This document shows positions 24,845 through 33,878 of a stretch of 59,266 nt of DNA, in pieces. The DNA is from Chitinophagaceae bacterium (lineage in GTDB: Bacteria > Bacteroidota > Bacteroidia > Chitinophagales > Chitinophagaceae): the NCBI GenBank assembly GCA_004322425.1, contig SCVJ01000005.1:1-59266 (forward strand), read 5' to 3'. The notes under the pieces are model-generated. The model did not search any database. It saw nothing but the letters and a program-made list of their open reading frames with translations, and was not told where the DNA came from. The translations under genes and the position numbers were made by a program. Numbering within the stretch: the stretch's first letter is position 1; each line of letters opens with the position of its first letter.

Positions 24845-25627
24845 TTATATTTCAATATGAAAATCATCGCCGTCTTTTTGAAACGGCAGCTTTTCTCTAA
24901 TTTGATTTACTGTTTCTTTTTCTAATTGAATAGTAAAAATATCTTCTTCTTTTGTTTTAGAATACAACACTTCGCCCATTGGGTTAATTACAGCGCTGTC
25001 CCCGCTATGATAAACTCCGTGTCCGTCATCACCCACTCTATTTACGCCAACTACATAAGATTGGTTTTCTATTGCTCTTGCTTGCAACAGCGTTTTCCAT
25101 GCTTGGTTGCGCCGCTCGGGCCAGTTGGCTACATAGATTATTAAATCGTAGTCATTTTCTTTTGTCCGGCGGCTCCATACCGGAAACCGCAAATCATAAC
25201 AAATAAGTGGACTAATTTTCCAGTCGTTTACCGAAATAATAATTTTTTTGTTGCCTGCATTATATTTTTTGTCTTCACCGGCATAAGCAAACAGGTGTCG
25301 CTTGTCGTAATGATAAATAATTCCATTGGGTAAAACCCACAATAGTCGATTGTAATAATTTTCGTCTTCTTTAATAATTACGCCTCCTGTAAGAATTATT
25401 TTTTTTTCTTTCGCTATCCGCCTCATCCATTGTGTTGTTTCTCCGTCCATAGTTTCTGCAAACAATTCTGGCTGCATTGTAAATCCCGTGCTGAACATTT
25501 CTGGCAATACCACTATTTCATTTTTTCCATTGATAGAATTTATTTTTTCTTCAAAGGAGTTTAGGTTGGCGCTTTTGTTTTCCCAATGCAATGCCGATTG
25601 AATAATGGTGATATGAAGCGAAGACAT
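24845..25627 (-). CDS. Nitrilase-superfamily amidohydrolase (omega-amidase, YafV-like)
   Basis: A 260-residue carbon-nitrogen hydrolase. The catalytic triad is visible: Glu in LPEMFSTGFTM, Lys in YHYDKRHLF, Cys in PLICYDLRFPVWSR. This set of motifs and the length match YafV/omega-amidase enzymes, which hydrolyse 2-oxoglutaramate or 2-oxosuccinamate left by glutamine transaminases. A methionine/glutamine-type aminotransferase is present at 36690-37838, a possible partner in methionine salvage; that link is inference. It starts 9 bases after recX stops, likely one transcript. Confidence 0.92.
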   Translation of the reverse strand: MSSLHITIIQSALHWENKSANLNSFEEKINSINGKNEIVVLPEMFSTGFTMQPELFAETMDGETTQWMRRIAKEKKIILTGGVIIKEDENYYNRLLWVLPNGIIYHYDKRHLFAYAGEDKKYNAGNKKIIISVNDWKISPLICYDLRFPVWSRRTKENDYDLIIYVANWPERRNQAWKTLLQARAIENQSYVVGVNRVGDDGHGVYHSGDSAVINPMGEVLYSKTKEEDIFTIQLEKETVNQIREKLPFQKDGDDFHIEI

Positions 25628-25636
25628 GTTGTAAAA

Positions 25637-26122
25637 TTATTGTTTTGTATCGGTTATTTTTTTTATTGCCTCCAAAATCAAATTGGGCTCGTACCCTTTT
25701 TGCAAAAGATAGTTTTTTGTTTTTGATAGTTTCACAAATCGATTTACTCCTGTGCCTTTTATTGACTTCCATTTTTCTTCCGCCAGTTTAGTAAGCACTT
25801 TAGAGTATGCGTCCTCTTCAATAGAGCTCATTGCTTTTTTAATACAGTACAGACTTATTCTTTTTTGTTTTAATTCATATATAATTTTTATTCGCCCCCA
25901 TTTTTTAATCCTAAATTTTCCACCCGCAAACTGAATAGCAAATCGTTCTTCGTTTAGATAATTTTCTTCAATTAATTGTGCCAATATTTCATCCACCTCT
26001 GTTTTTCTTAGCCCGTGCGAAAACGCTTTTTCTTTGGCCTCATAATGGCTTCTTTCTTGCCATTCACAATAGAGTTTAAGCATTTGAAAACCCTGTTCTT
26101 TTGTAAGTTGTTTTTTATACAC
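25637..26122 (-). CDS. recX: Regulatory protein RecX
   Basis: A 161-residue RecX-family protein, which binds RecA filaments and limits recombinase activity. Typical three-helix repeats: 'FQMLKLYCEWQERSHYEAKEK', 'EVDEILAQLIEENYLNEERFA', 'GGKFRIKKWGRIKI' and 'KGYEPNLILEAIKKI'. Length normal. It is divergent from dnaN and not linked to recA in the window, as usual for this phylum. Confidence 0.92.
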   Translation of the reverse strand: MYKKQLTKEQGFQMLKLYCEWQERSHYEAKEKAFSHGLRKTEVDEILAQLIEENYLNEERFAIQFAGGKFRIKKWGRIKIIYELKQKRISLYCIKKAMSSIEEDAYSKVLTKLAEEKWKSIKGTGVNRFVKLSKTKNYLLQKGYEPNLILEAIKKITDTKQ

Positions 26123-26229
26123 GCATTAAAAATAGCCCACAAAAAATCGCTATAAAAATTTTTCAACACCGCTCTTTCTTTTGTTCCCTTTCTGTCAAAA
26201 ATCATTAGCTTCGCCCCAAACCAATTACA

Positions 26230-27345
26230 ATGAAGTTTATAGTTTCTTCCTCGGCTCTCTTAAAGCAACTACAGCATATTTCCGGAGTTATTAATAACAA
26301 CACGGTATTGCCAATTTTGGAAGATTTTTTGTTTGAAATTGAAAAGGGTCGCCTAAGTGTTGTGGCCACCGATCTTGAAACCGTTATGCGTGTTCAGCTA
26401 GATGTTGAAGCTAAAGAAAATGGACGCGTTTGTATTCCGGCAAAAATTTTATTGGATAGTTTAAAAAATCTTCCCGATCAACCACTCACTTTTAATATTG
26501 AAAAGGGATTTGGTATTGAAATTACGAGCGACAATGGAAAATATAAAGTGCCTGGCGAAAACCCGGAAAATTTTCCAAAAGAACCACAGCCCGATGACAC
26601 CACTTCTTTTACCGCTTCATCGTTGGCTTTGTTGACCGCAATCAATAAAACGCTTTTTGCGGTTAGTAGCGATGACCTGCGTCCAGCTATGACTGGTGTG
26701 TTTTTTGAGTTAGATAAAAAGGGGCTTCAGCTTGTTGCTACCGATGCGCATAGATTAGTTCGATATAAAAGAAAAGATGTGAGCTGCCCTAAAAGCGATT
26801 CTTTTATTGTTCCCAGAAAACCTCTTTCATTACTAAAGTCGGCATTGCCAATAAATGAAGACGAAATAACAATTAGCTATAACAGCAATCATTTTTTTGT
26901 TAAACACAAAAACACACAATTAAGCTGTCGATTAATTGATGCCCGCTTTCCTGATTATAAAGTTGTAATTCCTTCTGATAACCCCTATAAGCTGATTGTT
27001 AATAAGGCAGAGTTTCAGGGTGCGCTTCGCCGTGTAAGCATCTTTAGTAATAAAAGTACAAATCAAGTGGCGCTTGCTATTTCCGGTAGCAATCTAGAAA
27101 TTACCGGACAAGATTTAGATTTTAATTTTGAAGGCGATGAGCGGTTAGCTTGTCGTTATGATGGTGAAGATTTAACGATTGCCTTTAATGCAAAATTTTT
27201 AATCGAGGTTCTTTCTGCCGCCGATGGCGACGAGGTAAAGCTGGAGCTTTCTACGCCTACAAAAGCGGGAATTATTAAACCCGTGGAGCAAACAGAAAAA
27301 GAAGAGCTGATGATGCTAGTAATGCCGCTGATGCTTAATCAATAA
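26230..27345 (+). CDS. dnaN: DNA polymerase III beta sliding clamp
   Basis: A 371-residue sliding clamp, the ring that tethers DNA polymerase III to template. It contains three clamp domains (about residues 1-120, 130-245 and 250-371) with 'GVINNNTVLPILEDFLFE', 'LATDAHRLVRYKR'-like VATDAHRLVRYK, 'VPRKPLSLL', 'LSCRLIDARFPDY' and the C-terminal 'VMPLML' that lines the hydrophobic partner pocket. It is not next to dnaA or recF, unlike in many phyla. It heads a plus-strand run with DUF2007, a hydroxylase and a glycosyltransferase. Confidence 0.97.
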   Translation: MKFIVSSSALLKQLQHISGVINNNTVLPILEDFLFEIEKGRLSVVATDLETVMRVQLDVEAKENGRVCIPAKILLDSLKNLPDQPLTFNIEKGFGIEITSDNGKYKVPGENPENFPKEPQPDDTTSFTASSLALLTAINKTLFAVSSDDLRPAMTGVFFELDKKGLQLVATDAHRLVRYKRKDVSCPKSDSFIVPRKPLSLLKSALPINEDEITISYNSNHFFVKHKNTQLSCRLIDARFPDYKVVIPSDNPYKLIVNKAEFQGALRRVSIFSNKSTNQVALAISGSNLEITGQDLDFNFEGDERLACRYDGEDLTIAFNAKFLIEVLSAADGDEVKLELSTPTKAGIIKPVEQTEKEELMMLVMPLMLNQ

Positions 27346-27353
27346 TTTTTTTA

Positions 27354-27554
27354 ATGGCACTTGTAATAATTAAAACCTTTTCCAGTTACATAGATGCAAA
27401 TATTGCAAGGGGTGTTTTGGAAGCTATTGATATTCCTTCTTTTTTAAAAGATGAGGCTTCGGCAACAATTTTTCCGGTTACCTTAATTAAATTATTGGTT
27501 TCAGAGGAGTTTGTTGATTCTGCTATTGCTGCATTAAATCAAACAGATAGTTGA
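27354..27554 (+). CDS. DUF2007 domain protein (putative signal-transducing)
   Basis: A 66-residue protein with the compact ferredoxin-like DUF2007 fold: 'VIIKTFSSYIDANIARGVLE', 'IPSFLKDE', 'IKLLVSEEFVDSAIAAL'. Function unknown; the family is often described as a putative signal-transducing protein (GlnB-like fold). It lies 8 bases after dnaN and 42 bases before the next gene, so it is probably cotranscribed. Confidence 0.85.
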   Translation: MALVIIKTFSSYIDANIARGVLEAIDIPSFLKDEASATIFPVTLIKLLVSEEFVDSAIAALNQTDS

Positions 27555-27596
27555 TGGGGTTTTTATTTCTTTCCTATCTTTCCAAAAACTACAAAT

Positions 27597-28424
27597 ATGG
27601 GATCGGGTTTTATTAACTATTTTAATACACTTGAGCAGCGCCCCGCAGAACGGCTTGCATTTATTATAGGCAGCCTTTTATTACTTTGGATAGCTGAGGG
27701 ATCAATTCCGTTATTAAATTTGAACTATAAAAAGACAAAGCTTCGACATGCTAGTGTTAATCTTTTCTTCACTGTGGTTCATATTATTATTCATACAGGA
27801 TTTGCTTTGTTGATTATTTTCTTAGCCGACCTTACCAAGGAAAAACAATTTGGTTTGGTTTATTGGTTTAGCGCTTCGGCAATTGGTACAATAATTATTG
27901 CTGCGTTGGTGTTGGATTTTTTTGGCGGCTGGCTTTCTCATATTGTAGAGCACAAGATTCCACTTTTTTGGCGCATGCACATTGTTCATCACGCAGACAA
28001 TAATGTAGATGTTACCAGCGGGCTTCGTCATCATCCACTTGAAAGTATTTGGAGGGGTTTGTTTTTTCTTATGGGAATAATTCTTTGTGGGGCACCCATG
28101 TATGCTGTAATGATTTATCAAACCGTGCTAACGGTTTTTACGGGGATTACTCACGCAAATATTTCTCTACCAAAAACGGTTGATCGTTTTTTGAGCTGGG
28201 TTTTAGTTTCGCCAAATATGCACAAGGTTCATCATCATTGGAAACAGCCATTTACCGACAGTAACTATGGCGCCGTTTTTTCAATCTGGGATAGACTATT
28301 GGGAACTTTTAAAACGCTTGATAAAAAAGAATTGCGTTATGGACTCGACCGATATTATCCAAATGAAAAAGATGAAGACGTTTGGGCGTTATTAAAAGCT
28401 CCTTTTAAAAAATTAGACCGCTAA
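27597..28424 (+). CDS. Sterol desaturase / fatty acid hydroxylase family protein
   Basis: A 275-residue integral membrane di-iron enzyme. Histidine clusters typical of the fatty acid hydroxylase superfamily are visible: HIVEH, HIVHH, and HKVHHHW near the C-terminus, between four or more hydrophobic helices. Members hydroxylate or desaturate lipid acyl chains or carotenoids with oxygen and an electron donor. The substrate is not evident; modification of membrane lipids is plausible for this phylum. Part of the dnaN-led plus-strand run. Confidence 0.9.
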   Translation: MGSGFINYFNTLEQRPAERLAFIIGSLLLLWIAEGSIPLLNLNYKKTKLRHASVNLFFTVVHIIIHTGFALLIIFLADLTKEKQFGLVYWFSASAIGTIIIAALVLDFFGGWLSHIVEHKIPLFWRMHIVHHADNNVDVTSGLRHHPLESIWRGLFFLMGIILCGAPMYAVMIYQTVLTVFTGITHANISLPKTVDRFLSWVLVSPNMHKVHHHWKQPFTDSNYGAVFSIWDRLLGTFKTLDKKELRYGLDRYYPNEKDEDVWALLKAPFKKLDR

Positions 28425-28435
28425 TCTGTTTTTCC

Positions 28436-30079
28436 TTGGAACAACCTCTTTTTTCTAGTCGGCTTTATTTTTTCCTTTTTTTGTTTTTAGGAATAGTTTA
28501 TATCCCCGGTTTGTTTGTTCCTTTAATGGATAACGATGCAGCACACCACGCTAATATTTCGCTTCGAATGTTTTTAACCGGCGATTATCTCAATTTAATA
28601 GATCACAACGGAGATTATTTAGATAAGCCACATTTCCTTTTTTGGACATCGGCGCTTAGTTATCATATTTTCGGAGTTACTTCATTTGCATATAAGTTTC
28701 CTTCTTTTCTTTTTACCATTTTGGGGGTTTATTCAATTTACAGATTAGGAAAGGTGTTGTATAATAATGAAACTGGACGGCTTGCCGCGTTAATTGCGGC
28801 TTCTTCTTTTGGTTTTTTGCTTACTAACAATGATGTAAGGATGGACGCTATTTTAGTTGCGTGTGTTTCTTTTTCTACGTGGCAGCTTATTGTTTTATTT
28901 AGTAATAAAAAAAATATTTTTGTTTTTGGTGCGGCGCTTGGGCTGGCAACGGGATTTATGACAAAGGGGGTGGTCGGCCTTATCCTTCCGTTTATTGCTT
29001 TATTTTTTTACGCCCTTTATAAAAAAGAGTGGAAAGCTTTTTTACATTTTAAGTGGGTTTTTCTTTTTTTCCTTTTCTTTCTTTTTATCTCTCCTGTGCT
29101 TTATTGTTTTTACCAACAATTTAATCTGCACCCTGAAAAAATTATTCGTGGGAAAAATAACATTAACGGTTTGGCTTATATTTTTTTAAATCAAAGCGTA
29201 GATCGGATTGGTGGAAAAATGGGAGCTGAGGGTGATCCTTTGTTTTTCTTTCATACTTTTTTTTGGTTTTTTGCGCCATGGGGGCTTGTTACACTTGTTT
29301 CCTTTTTTTCTCGCATCCGCTCTTTTTTAAGAGTAAAAAAAGAGTGGCTGACAATTGGCTCTTTTTTATTATTGCTGCTCTTAATTAGTTTTTCAAAATA
29401 CCAACTGCCACATTACTTATTATTAGCGACGCCCTGGGCGGCAGTTTTTTCTGCAGACTACTTTCTTTCTTTTAAAAAAACACCTCAAAATGCTCGCTGT
29501 TTTTTCGCCACACAGGTTTTCATTTCGTTGCTTATTCTTGTTTTTTTTCTTCTTCTTTGTTATTTTTTCTTTTCAACTTCATTTTTGATTATTGGTGGAG
29601 TTCTTTTTATTCTTCTTTTCGTTTTTGTTTATAAACTCCCCGCTATATTAATTAAAAAATCAATTCTTGTATCGGTGTTTTTTATTGGCTTTCTTTTTTT
29701 ATTTCTTAACTGCTTTTTTTATCCAACACTTCTTCGTTATCAAGCAGGAAAACCGATTACTGATTTATCGGCCACTATTGCTAGCCCAAAAGATGTTTAT
29801 TTCTTGAAAAACGTTTTCTCTTCTTCGTATAATTTTTATAGCGCCTCCTTGCGACAAGAGTTTAATCCAAAAGATTCTACTCTACTTAAAAAACCTTTTT
29901 GGTTATATTATGATAAAAAAAGCAAAGCTGGAGTTGATTCGCTTGGTTTAATTATTGGGCGTAGTTTTATAGTTTCTGATTATGAAATAACCCGGTTGAA
30001 AAAAAACTTTATACTTCCACAAACTAGACCTAACGCTCTTTCGGTTGTTTTTTTAGTAGAGGTGCTAGGTAAGAAATAA
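28436..30079 (+). CDS. ArnT/PMT-like glycosyltransferase 39 family protein (TTG start)
   Basis: A 547-residue membrane glycosyltransferase of the GT39/PMT fold. The first loop carries 'PLMDNDAAHHANISLRMF' and 'DYLDKPHFLFWTSALSY', the acidic and KPP-like motifs where the lipid-linked sugar donor and acceptor bind in ArnT-like enzymes. Around eleven hydrophobic helices follow with a short periplasmic C-terminal part. Such enzymes move a sugar from polyprenyl phosphate to a lipid or protein acceptor. The likely start is TTG at 28436, eleven bases after the hydroxylase stop: the conserved first loop begins about residue 30 and the first ATG is too late (MDND). It converges with nadA. Confidence 0.88.
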   Translation: MEQPLFSSRLYFFLFLFLGIVYIPGLFVPLMDNDAAHHANISLRMFLTGDYLNLIDHNGDYLDKPHFLFWTSALSYHIFGVTSFAYKFPSFLFTILGVYSIYRLGKVLYNNETGRLAALIAASSFGFLLTNNDVRMDAILVACVSFSTWQLIVLFSNKKNIFVFGAALGLATGFMTKGVVGLILPFIALFFYALYKKEWKAFLHFKWVFLFFLFFLFISPVLYCFYQQFNLHPEKIIRGKNNINGLAYIFLNQSVDRIGGKMGAEGDPLFFFHTFFWFFAPWGLVTLVSFFSRIRSFLRVKKEWLTIGSFLLLLLLISFSKYQLPHYLLLATPWAAVFSADYFLSFKKTPQNARCFFATQVFISLLILVFFLLLCYFFFSTSFLIIGGVLFILLFVFVYKLPAILIKKSILVSVFFIGFLFLFLNCFFYPTLLRYQAGKPITDLSATIASPKDVYFLKNVFSSSYNFYSASLRQEFNPKDSTLLKKPFWLYYDKKSKAGVDSLGLIIGRSFIVSDYEITRLKKNFILPQTRPNALSVVFLVEVLGKK

Positions 30080-30083
30080 TAAT

Positions 30084-31094
30084 TTATAGGCCTGCTTTTT
30101 TACTAATTTCTAACATTTTTATTATTGGATTTTTGGCCTTTTTTATTGTTTCTTCATCCATAATAATTTCTGGTGCTTCATATTTCATACATAGATAAAG
30201 TTTTTCTAAAGAATTTAATTTCATGTGTGGGCAATTATTGCAGGCACAATTATTTTCTGGTGGTGCTGGAATAAATTTTTTGTTTGGATTATTTTTTTCC
30301 ATCTGATGAATAATCCCCGCTTCTGTAACGATGATATATTCTAACGCTTCGTCTGTTTTTGTAAAATTTAAAAGTCCGCTAGTAGATCCAATAAAATCAG
30401 TAATTCTTAAAACAGCATCTTCACATTCTGGGTGTGCTATAACTTTTGCTTGTTTGTGTTTTTCTTTAAGTTTTAGTATTTTTTCGAGACTGAATTGTTC
30501 GTGAACAATACAAGAACCATTCCATAAAACCATTTCTCTTTTGGTGATTTTATTCATGTACGCACCAAGGTTTTTATCGGGAGCAAAAATAATTTTTTGC
30601 TCCTTTGGAAAGCTTTCAATAATTGCTTTAGCATTACTACTGGTGCAAATTACATCTGAAAGTTTTTTTATTTCTGCGCTGCAATTTATGTAGCTGATTA
30701 CGATATGATCTGGGTGTTTGTTTATAAATTTTTTAAACAAATCTGGAGGGCATCCTTCGCTTAAAGAACAACCAGCGTGTAAATCTGGTAGTAATACTTT
30801 TTTATTTGGATTTAAAATTTTTGCAGTCTCTGCCATAAAATGAACTCCGGCAAAAACAATAATCTCTGCTTGTGTTTTTTCTGCTATTTGCGCTAATTTA
30901 AGGCTGTCGCCGATATAATCAGCAACGTCTTGAATGTCGGGTTCTTGGTAGTAATGTGCTAAAATAACTGCTTTTTTTTCTTTCTTTAGTTTTTCGATTT
31001 CTAAAAAAAGATCCATAGTTGGACTAACTTCTAAATCAAGAAATCCTTTTTTTAAAATATTATTTTGAGCTTCCTGTAGAATTATTTCTTGCAT
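30084..31094 (-). CDS. nadA: Quinolinate synthase A
   Basis: A 336-residue NadA with a 4Fe-4S cluster, which condenses iminoaspartate with dihydroxyacetone phosphate to give quinolinate in de novo NAD synthesis. Visible: '[21 protein letters not shown]' with the conserved His-Tyr-Tyr, '[18 protein letters not shown]' with a cluster Cys, '[16 protein letters not shown]', 'GSCIVHE', 'VIAHPECED' and the C-terminal '[18 protein letters not shown]' with the last cluster Cys. The ATG at 31094 is chosen over one at 31118 as the conserved part starts there. It faces the candidate origin region. nadB and nadC are not in the window; nadD is at 48.1-48.7 kb. Confidence 0.96.
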   Translation of the reverse strand: MQEIILQEAQNNILKKGFLDLEVSPTMDLFLEIEKLKKEKKAVILAHYYQEPDIQDVADYIGDSLKLAQIAEKTQAEIIVFAGVHFMAETAKILNPNKKVLLPDLHAGCSLSEGCPPDLFKKFINKHPDHIVISYINCSAEIKKLSDVICTSSNAKAIIESFPKEQKIIFAPDKNLGAYMNKITKREMVLWNGSCIVHEQFSLEKILKLKEKHKQAKVIAHPECEDAVLRITDFIGSTSGLLNFTKTDEALEYIIVTEAGIIHQMEKNNPNKKFIPAPPENNCACNNCPHMKLNSLEKLYLCMKYEAPEIIMDEETIKKAKNPIIKMLEISKKAGL

Positions 31095-31225
31095 AAAAAA
31101 CTTTTTCAGAGGGCACAAGATAGAAAAAGAAAAATTATTTTTTTATCTTCTTTTGTTAAATCGCAATACTATAATAAGTATATAATACTATATTATTTAA
31201 AAATAAAACCTATTACTATTAGGGC

Positions 31226-31526
31226 TGTTAATTTGTGGAAAAAGAAGATTATTTTTTAAGAACCAAAACTTTAAGTGCAATAATTAACAGAAAAGATAAG
31301 GTAATTAACAAACTAAAATCAATAGGACGAAAGAAAAAGAGTAGAAATTAACAAGATTGTTAATAACCAAAAGAGAGAATGTGAATAATATAAACAGAAC
31401 AAGTGGAACGAAAAAAATGTGAGTAAAATAATATGGGAAAACAAAAAAGCAAAAAACGGCAATAAGAAAAATTATTAAAAGAATTAACCAAGGTGTTCGC
31501 CAACGTTTCACACATACTAATTAACA
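31226..31526. repeat. Repeated octamer AATTAACA (five copies)
   Basis: Exact copies at 31282-31289, 31303-31310, 31346-31353 and 31519-31526, and one inverted copy at 31226-31233; near copies at 31481-31488. They are interleaved with the DnaA-box matches. Repeated short motifs of this type can be iterons or protein binding sites; in A/T-rich DNA some chance copies are expected, but five in 300 bases is more than composition alone should give. Confidence 0.5.
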
Positions 31527-31623
31527 AAATAAAAAATCTACCCACATGGTTTGTGAATAAAAAAGATCACAAACTGTCTAACCAATAAAACAAGTGATGG
31601 CAAAGGAAAAGCATAAAATATCC

Positions 31624-31631
31624 TATTTTTG
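31624..31631 (+). promoter_or_regulatory. Bacteroidota -7 element for the ppiD-like gene
   Basis: TATTTTTG on the plus strand, 29 bases before the ATG at 31661; exact TAnnTTTG match. Confidence 0.5.
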
Positions 31632-31660
31632 CCCTCCTTAAATTAAAGAGTAAAAATAAT

Positions 31661-33820
31661 ATGTCTGTAATTCAAAAAATAAGAGAAAAATACGCAAAAT
31701 GGGCTGTAGTTGCTATTGCTTTAGCTTTAGTGGGTTTTATATTAACAGACTATTTGTCTACGCAAGGAAAAACATCCGGTGCCGGCGAAACGGTTTTGGG
31801 TAAAATCAACGGAGTTGAAGTTGATTTTATAAGCTTCGAAACCAAGGTTAAAGCACAGGAAGAACAAATGGCCGCCCAAGGACAAGAGGTTGGAGAAGCT
31901 GGTAGACAGCGTATTCTTGAAGGAATATGGGACCAAGAAATAGGCCAAGTAATAATGAATGAAGAGTTTGATAAACTTTCTTTAGAAATTGGCAAAAAAG
32001 AAATAAACGATATTTTGTTTGGGGCCAATCCGCCACAAGACTTAAAACAAAGGTTTTCTAACGAGCAAGGCAAATATGATGCGGCATCGGCGCAGAGTGC
32101 AATTAACCAAATGAAAAAGAGCACAAAGAAGGGAGAAAAAGAGCAGCTAAATAATTATATCATCAGTCTTGAGCAGAACAGAAAAATGGAAAAATATAAT
32201 GCGCTTCTTACCAACTCCATTTATCAGCCCAAGTGGCGCATCGAAAAACAAAATACAGAAAACAGTCTGGTTGCTAAAGTTTCTTATGTTTCTTATCCCT
32301 ACGCTAAAATCGCCGACAGTACAATAAAAATTTCTGACGAGGAAATAAATGATTACGTTGAAAAAAACAAAGACCAATATAAGCAAGAGGAAAACAGGTC
32401 AATTGCCTATGTAATGTTTAATGCCGCGCCTACAACAGCTGATAGCGGCGCTATAATCAATCAGCTTTCGGCATTAAAGAATGAGTTTTTGGTATCAAGC
32501 GACGTTACCTCTTTTATGGCCCGCTATGGCAGCGCACAACAATTTTATGACGGCTACAATGGGAGGTCACAAATCCTTGTTCCAAACAAAGACAACATTT
32601 TAGGATTGGCAACAAACGACGTTTATGGGCCATACCTCGACCAGGCCTCATTTGTTTTAGCAAAAATGATTGATTCAAAAAATCTTCCCGACTCTGTTAA
32701 AGCAAGACATATTCTAATTCAAACAACAAACCCACAACAGGGGCAAAAGCTTTTAGAAGACAGCACGGCTAAAAAAAGAATTGATAGCATTGCTTTGGCA
32801 ATTAAAGGCGGCGCAAGCTTTAACGAGTTGGCTATAAAGTTTTCTGACGACAAAGGAAGTGGAGTGGTTGGCGGTTTATTGTCTAATCCACAAAATCCAC
32901 AAACAAATTACTTCAACATCGGTCAGATGGTGAAAGAGTTTAATGATTTTTGTTTTGAGGGAAAAGCCGGAGAAAAGCAAATTGTTAAAACAGCATTCGG
33001 TTATCATCTGGTTGAAATATTGGATCAGAAAAATTTTCAACCCCACTTTAAAATTGCTTATTTTTCTAAACAAATTGTTGCCAGCGATGAAACCCACCGC
33101 TTGGCCAGTAACGCCGCAAGTAGATTTGCAAGCGATAGCCGCAACCAAAAAACATTTGAGGAGAACTTTGAAAAAACACTTAAGCCGCAAGGAGCCCAAA
33201 AGTTTTTTTCTACCAATATTAAACCCAACGATTATTTAGTGGAAGGAGTAAACGCCTATGGCGCATCTCGACAATTAGTAAGAGAAATTTATAAAGCAAA
33301 AAAGGGGGATGTTTTACAACCACAGCTAATTGGCAATAAATACATTGTAGCAATAGTTACAGAAACTTATGATAAAGGAACTCAAGAAGCGGCAATGGCG
33401 AGAGTTGGAGTTGAGCCAGTGTTGAGAAATAAAAAGAAAGCAGAACAAATTATTAAAAACGCAGGATTGCTTTCTGGAATTGAAGCGGCGGCGACGAAGT
33501 TTGAAGATTCAATAAAAATAGTTGAGGAAATAAAATTTTCTGGAAACTCTGCACTGGGTTTCGAGCCAAAAGTTGTAGGCGCTATATTTAATACGCAAAA
33601 CAGCGGCAAGTTTATAGGTGAAGCAATTATTGGCGTAGCCGGAGTTTATGTTGTTTCGATAAATTCTGTATCCACAATACCCAATGCTGTTGCAAATATT
33701 GAAGAGCAGCGTTTTGTATATCAGCAGCAAGCAAAACAAATGGCGGGATATTATAATCAACCCATACAAATACTAAAGAAAAAGGCGAAGATTGTAGACA
33801 ACAGAAAAAATTTCTATTAA
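31661..33820 (+). CDS. PpiD/SurA-like peptidyl-prolyl isomerase, membrane-anchored
   Basis: A 719-residue periplasmic foldase. Residues about 10-33 form one membrane anchor ('KWAVVAIALALVGFILTDYL'), followed by a SurA-type N-terminal chaperone domain ('LGKINGVEVDFISFETKVKA'), a linker, and a parvulin rotamase domain at about residues 345-455 ('VKARHILIQT', 'LAIKFSDDKGSGVVGGLLSN', 'FGYHLVEILDQ'). The C-terminal part resembles a second, degenerate parvulin-like domain. PpiD assists folding of outer-membrane and secreted proteins at the translocon. Large members like this are universal in Bacteroidota. It is followed 58 bases later by the DUF2480 gene. Confidence 0.93.
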   Translation: MSVIQKIREKYAKWAVVAIALALVGFILTDYLSTQGKTSGAGETVLGKINGVEVDFISFETKVKAQEEQMAAQGQEVGEAGRQRILEGIWDQEIGQVIMNEEFDKLSLEIGKKEINDILFGANPPQDLKQRFSNEQGKYDAASAQSAINQMKKSTKKGEKEQLNNYIISLEQNRKMEKYNALLTNSIYQPKWRIEKQNTENSLVAKVSYVSYPYAKIADSTIKISDEEINDYVEKNKDQYKQEENRSIAYVMFNAAPTTADSGAIINQLSALKNEFLVSSDVTSFMARYGSAQQFYDGYNGRSQILVPNKDNILGLATNDVYGPYLDQASFVLAKMIDSKNLPDSVKARHILIQTTNPQQGQKLLEDSTAKKRIDSIALAIKGGASFNELAIKFSDDKGSGVVGGLLSNPQNPQTNYFNIGQMVKEFNDFCFEGKAGEKQIVKTAFGYHLVEILDQKNFQPHFKIAYFSKQIVASDETHRLASNAASRFASDSRNQKTFEENFEKTLKPQGAQKFFSTNIKPNDYLVEGVNAYGASRQLVREIYKAKKGDVLQPQLIGNKYIVAIVTETYDKGTQEAAMARVGVEPVLRNKKKAEQIIKNAGLLSGIEAAATKFEDSIKIVEEIKFSGNSALGFEPKVVGAIFNTQNSGKFIGEAIIGVAGVYVVSINSVSTIPNAVANIEEQRFVYQQQAKQMAGYYNQPIQILKKKAKIVDNRKNFY

Positions 33821-33862
33821 AAAAGAAATCACCTACAGAGAGGTGGTGCATGAATTGTAGTT

Positions 33863-33870
33863 TATTTTTG
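33863..33870 (+). promoter_or_regulatory. Bacteroidota -7 element for the DUF2480 gene
   Basis: TATTTTTG on the plus strand, eight bases ahead of the ATG at 33879, so the leader would be very short. A small CACCT/AGGTG hairpin (33829-33844) lies just upstream. Confidence 0.45.
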
Positions 33871-33878
33871 CAATAGAA

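Larger units (their letters stand above)
31095..31660. other. A/T-rich intergenic region between nadA and ppiD-like gene; candidate replication origin
   Basis: 566 bases without a convincing gene. It holds three exact matches to the DnaA-box consensus TTWTNCACA, all on the minus strand: 31234-31242, 31380-31388 and 31552-31560, plus near matches at 31418-31426 and 31506-31514. An almost pure A/T stretch lies at 31167-31207. The octamer AATTAACA occurs at 31282, 31303, 31346 and 31519 and inverted at 31226. It also must contain the divergent promoters of nadA and the foldase gene. DnaA-box clusters with an A/T-rich unwinding element are the hallmark of bacterial oriC; the call is inference. 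Confidence 0.45.

Noticed and set aside
31305-31511. Minus-strand frame of 68 residues, hydrophobic, in the nadA-foldase spacer
   Set aside because: It is low-complexity Phe/Ile/Leu sequence as expected from A/T-rich DNA, overlaps DnaA-box matches and repeated octamers, and has no promoter element. Kept as an alternative only.
31360-31545. Second small minus-strand frame in the same spacer
   Set aside because: Overlaps the previous one in another frame; no family resemblance and no sign of translation.
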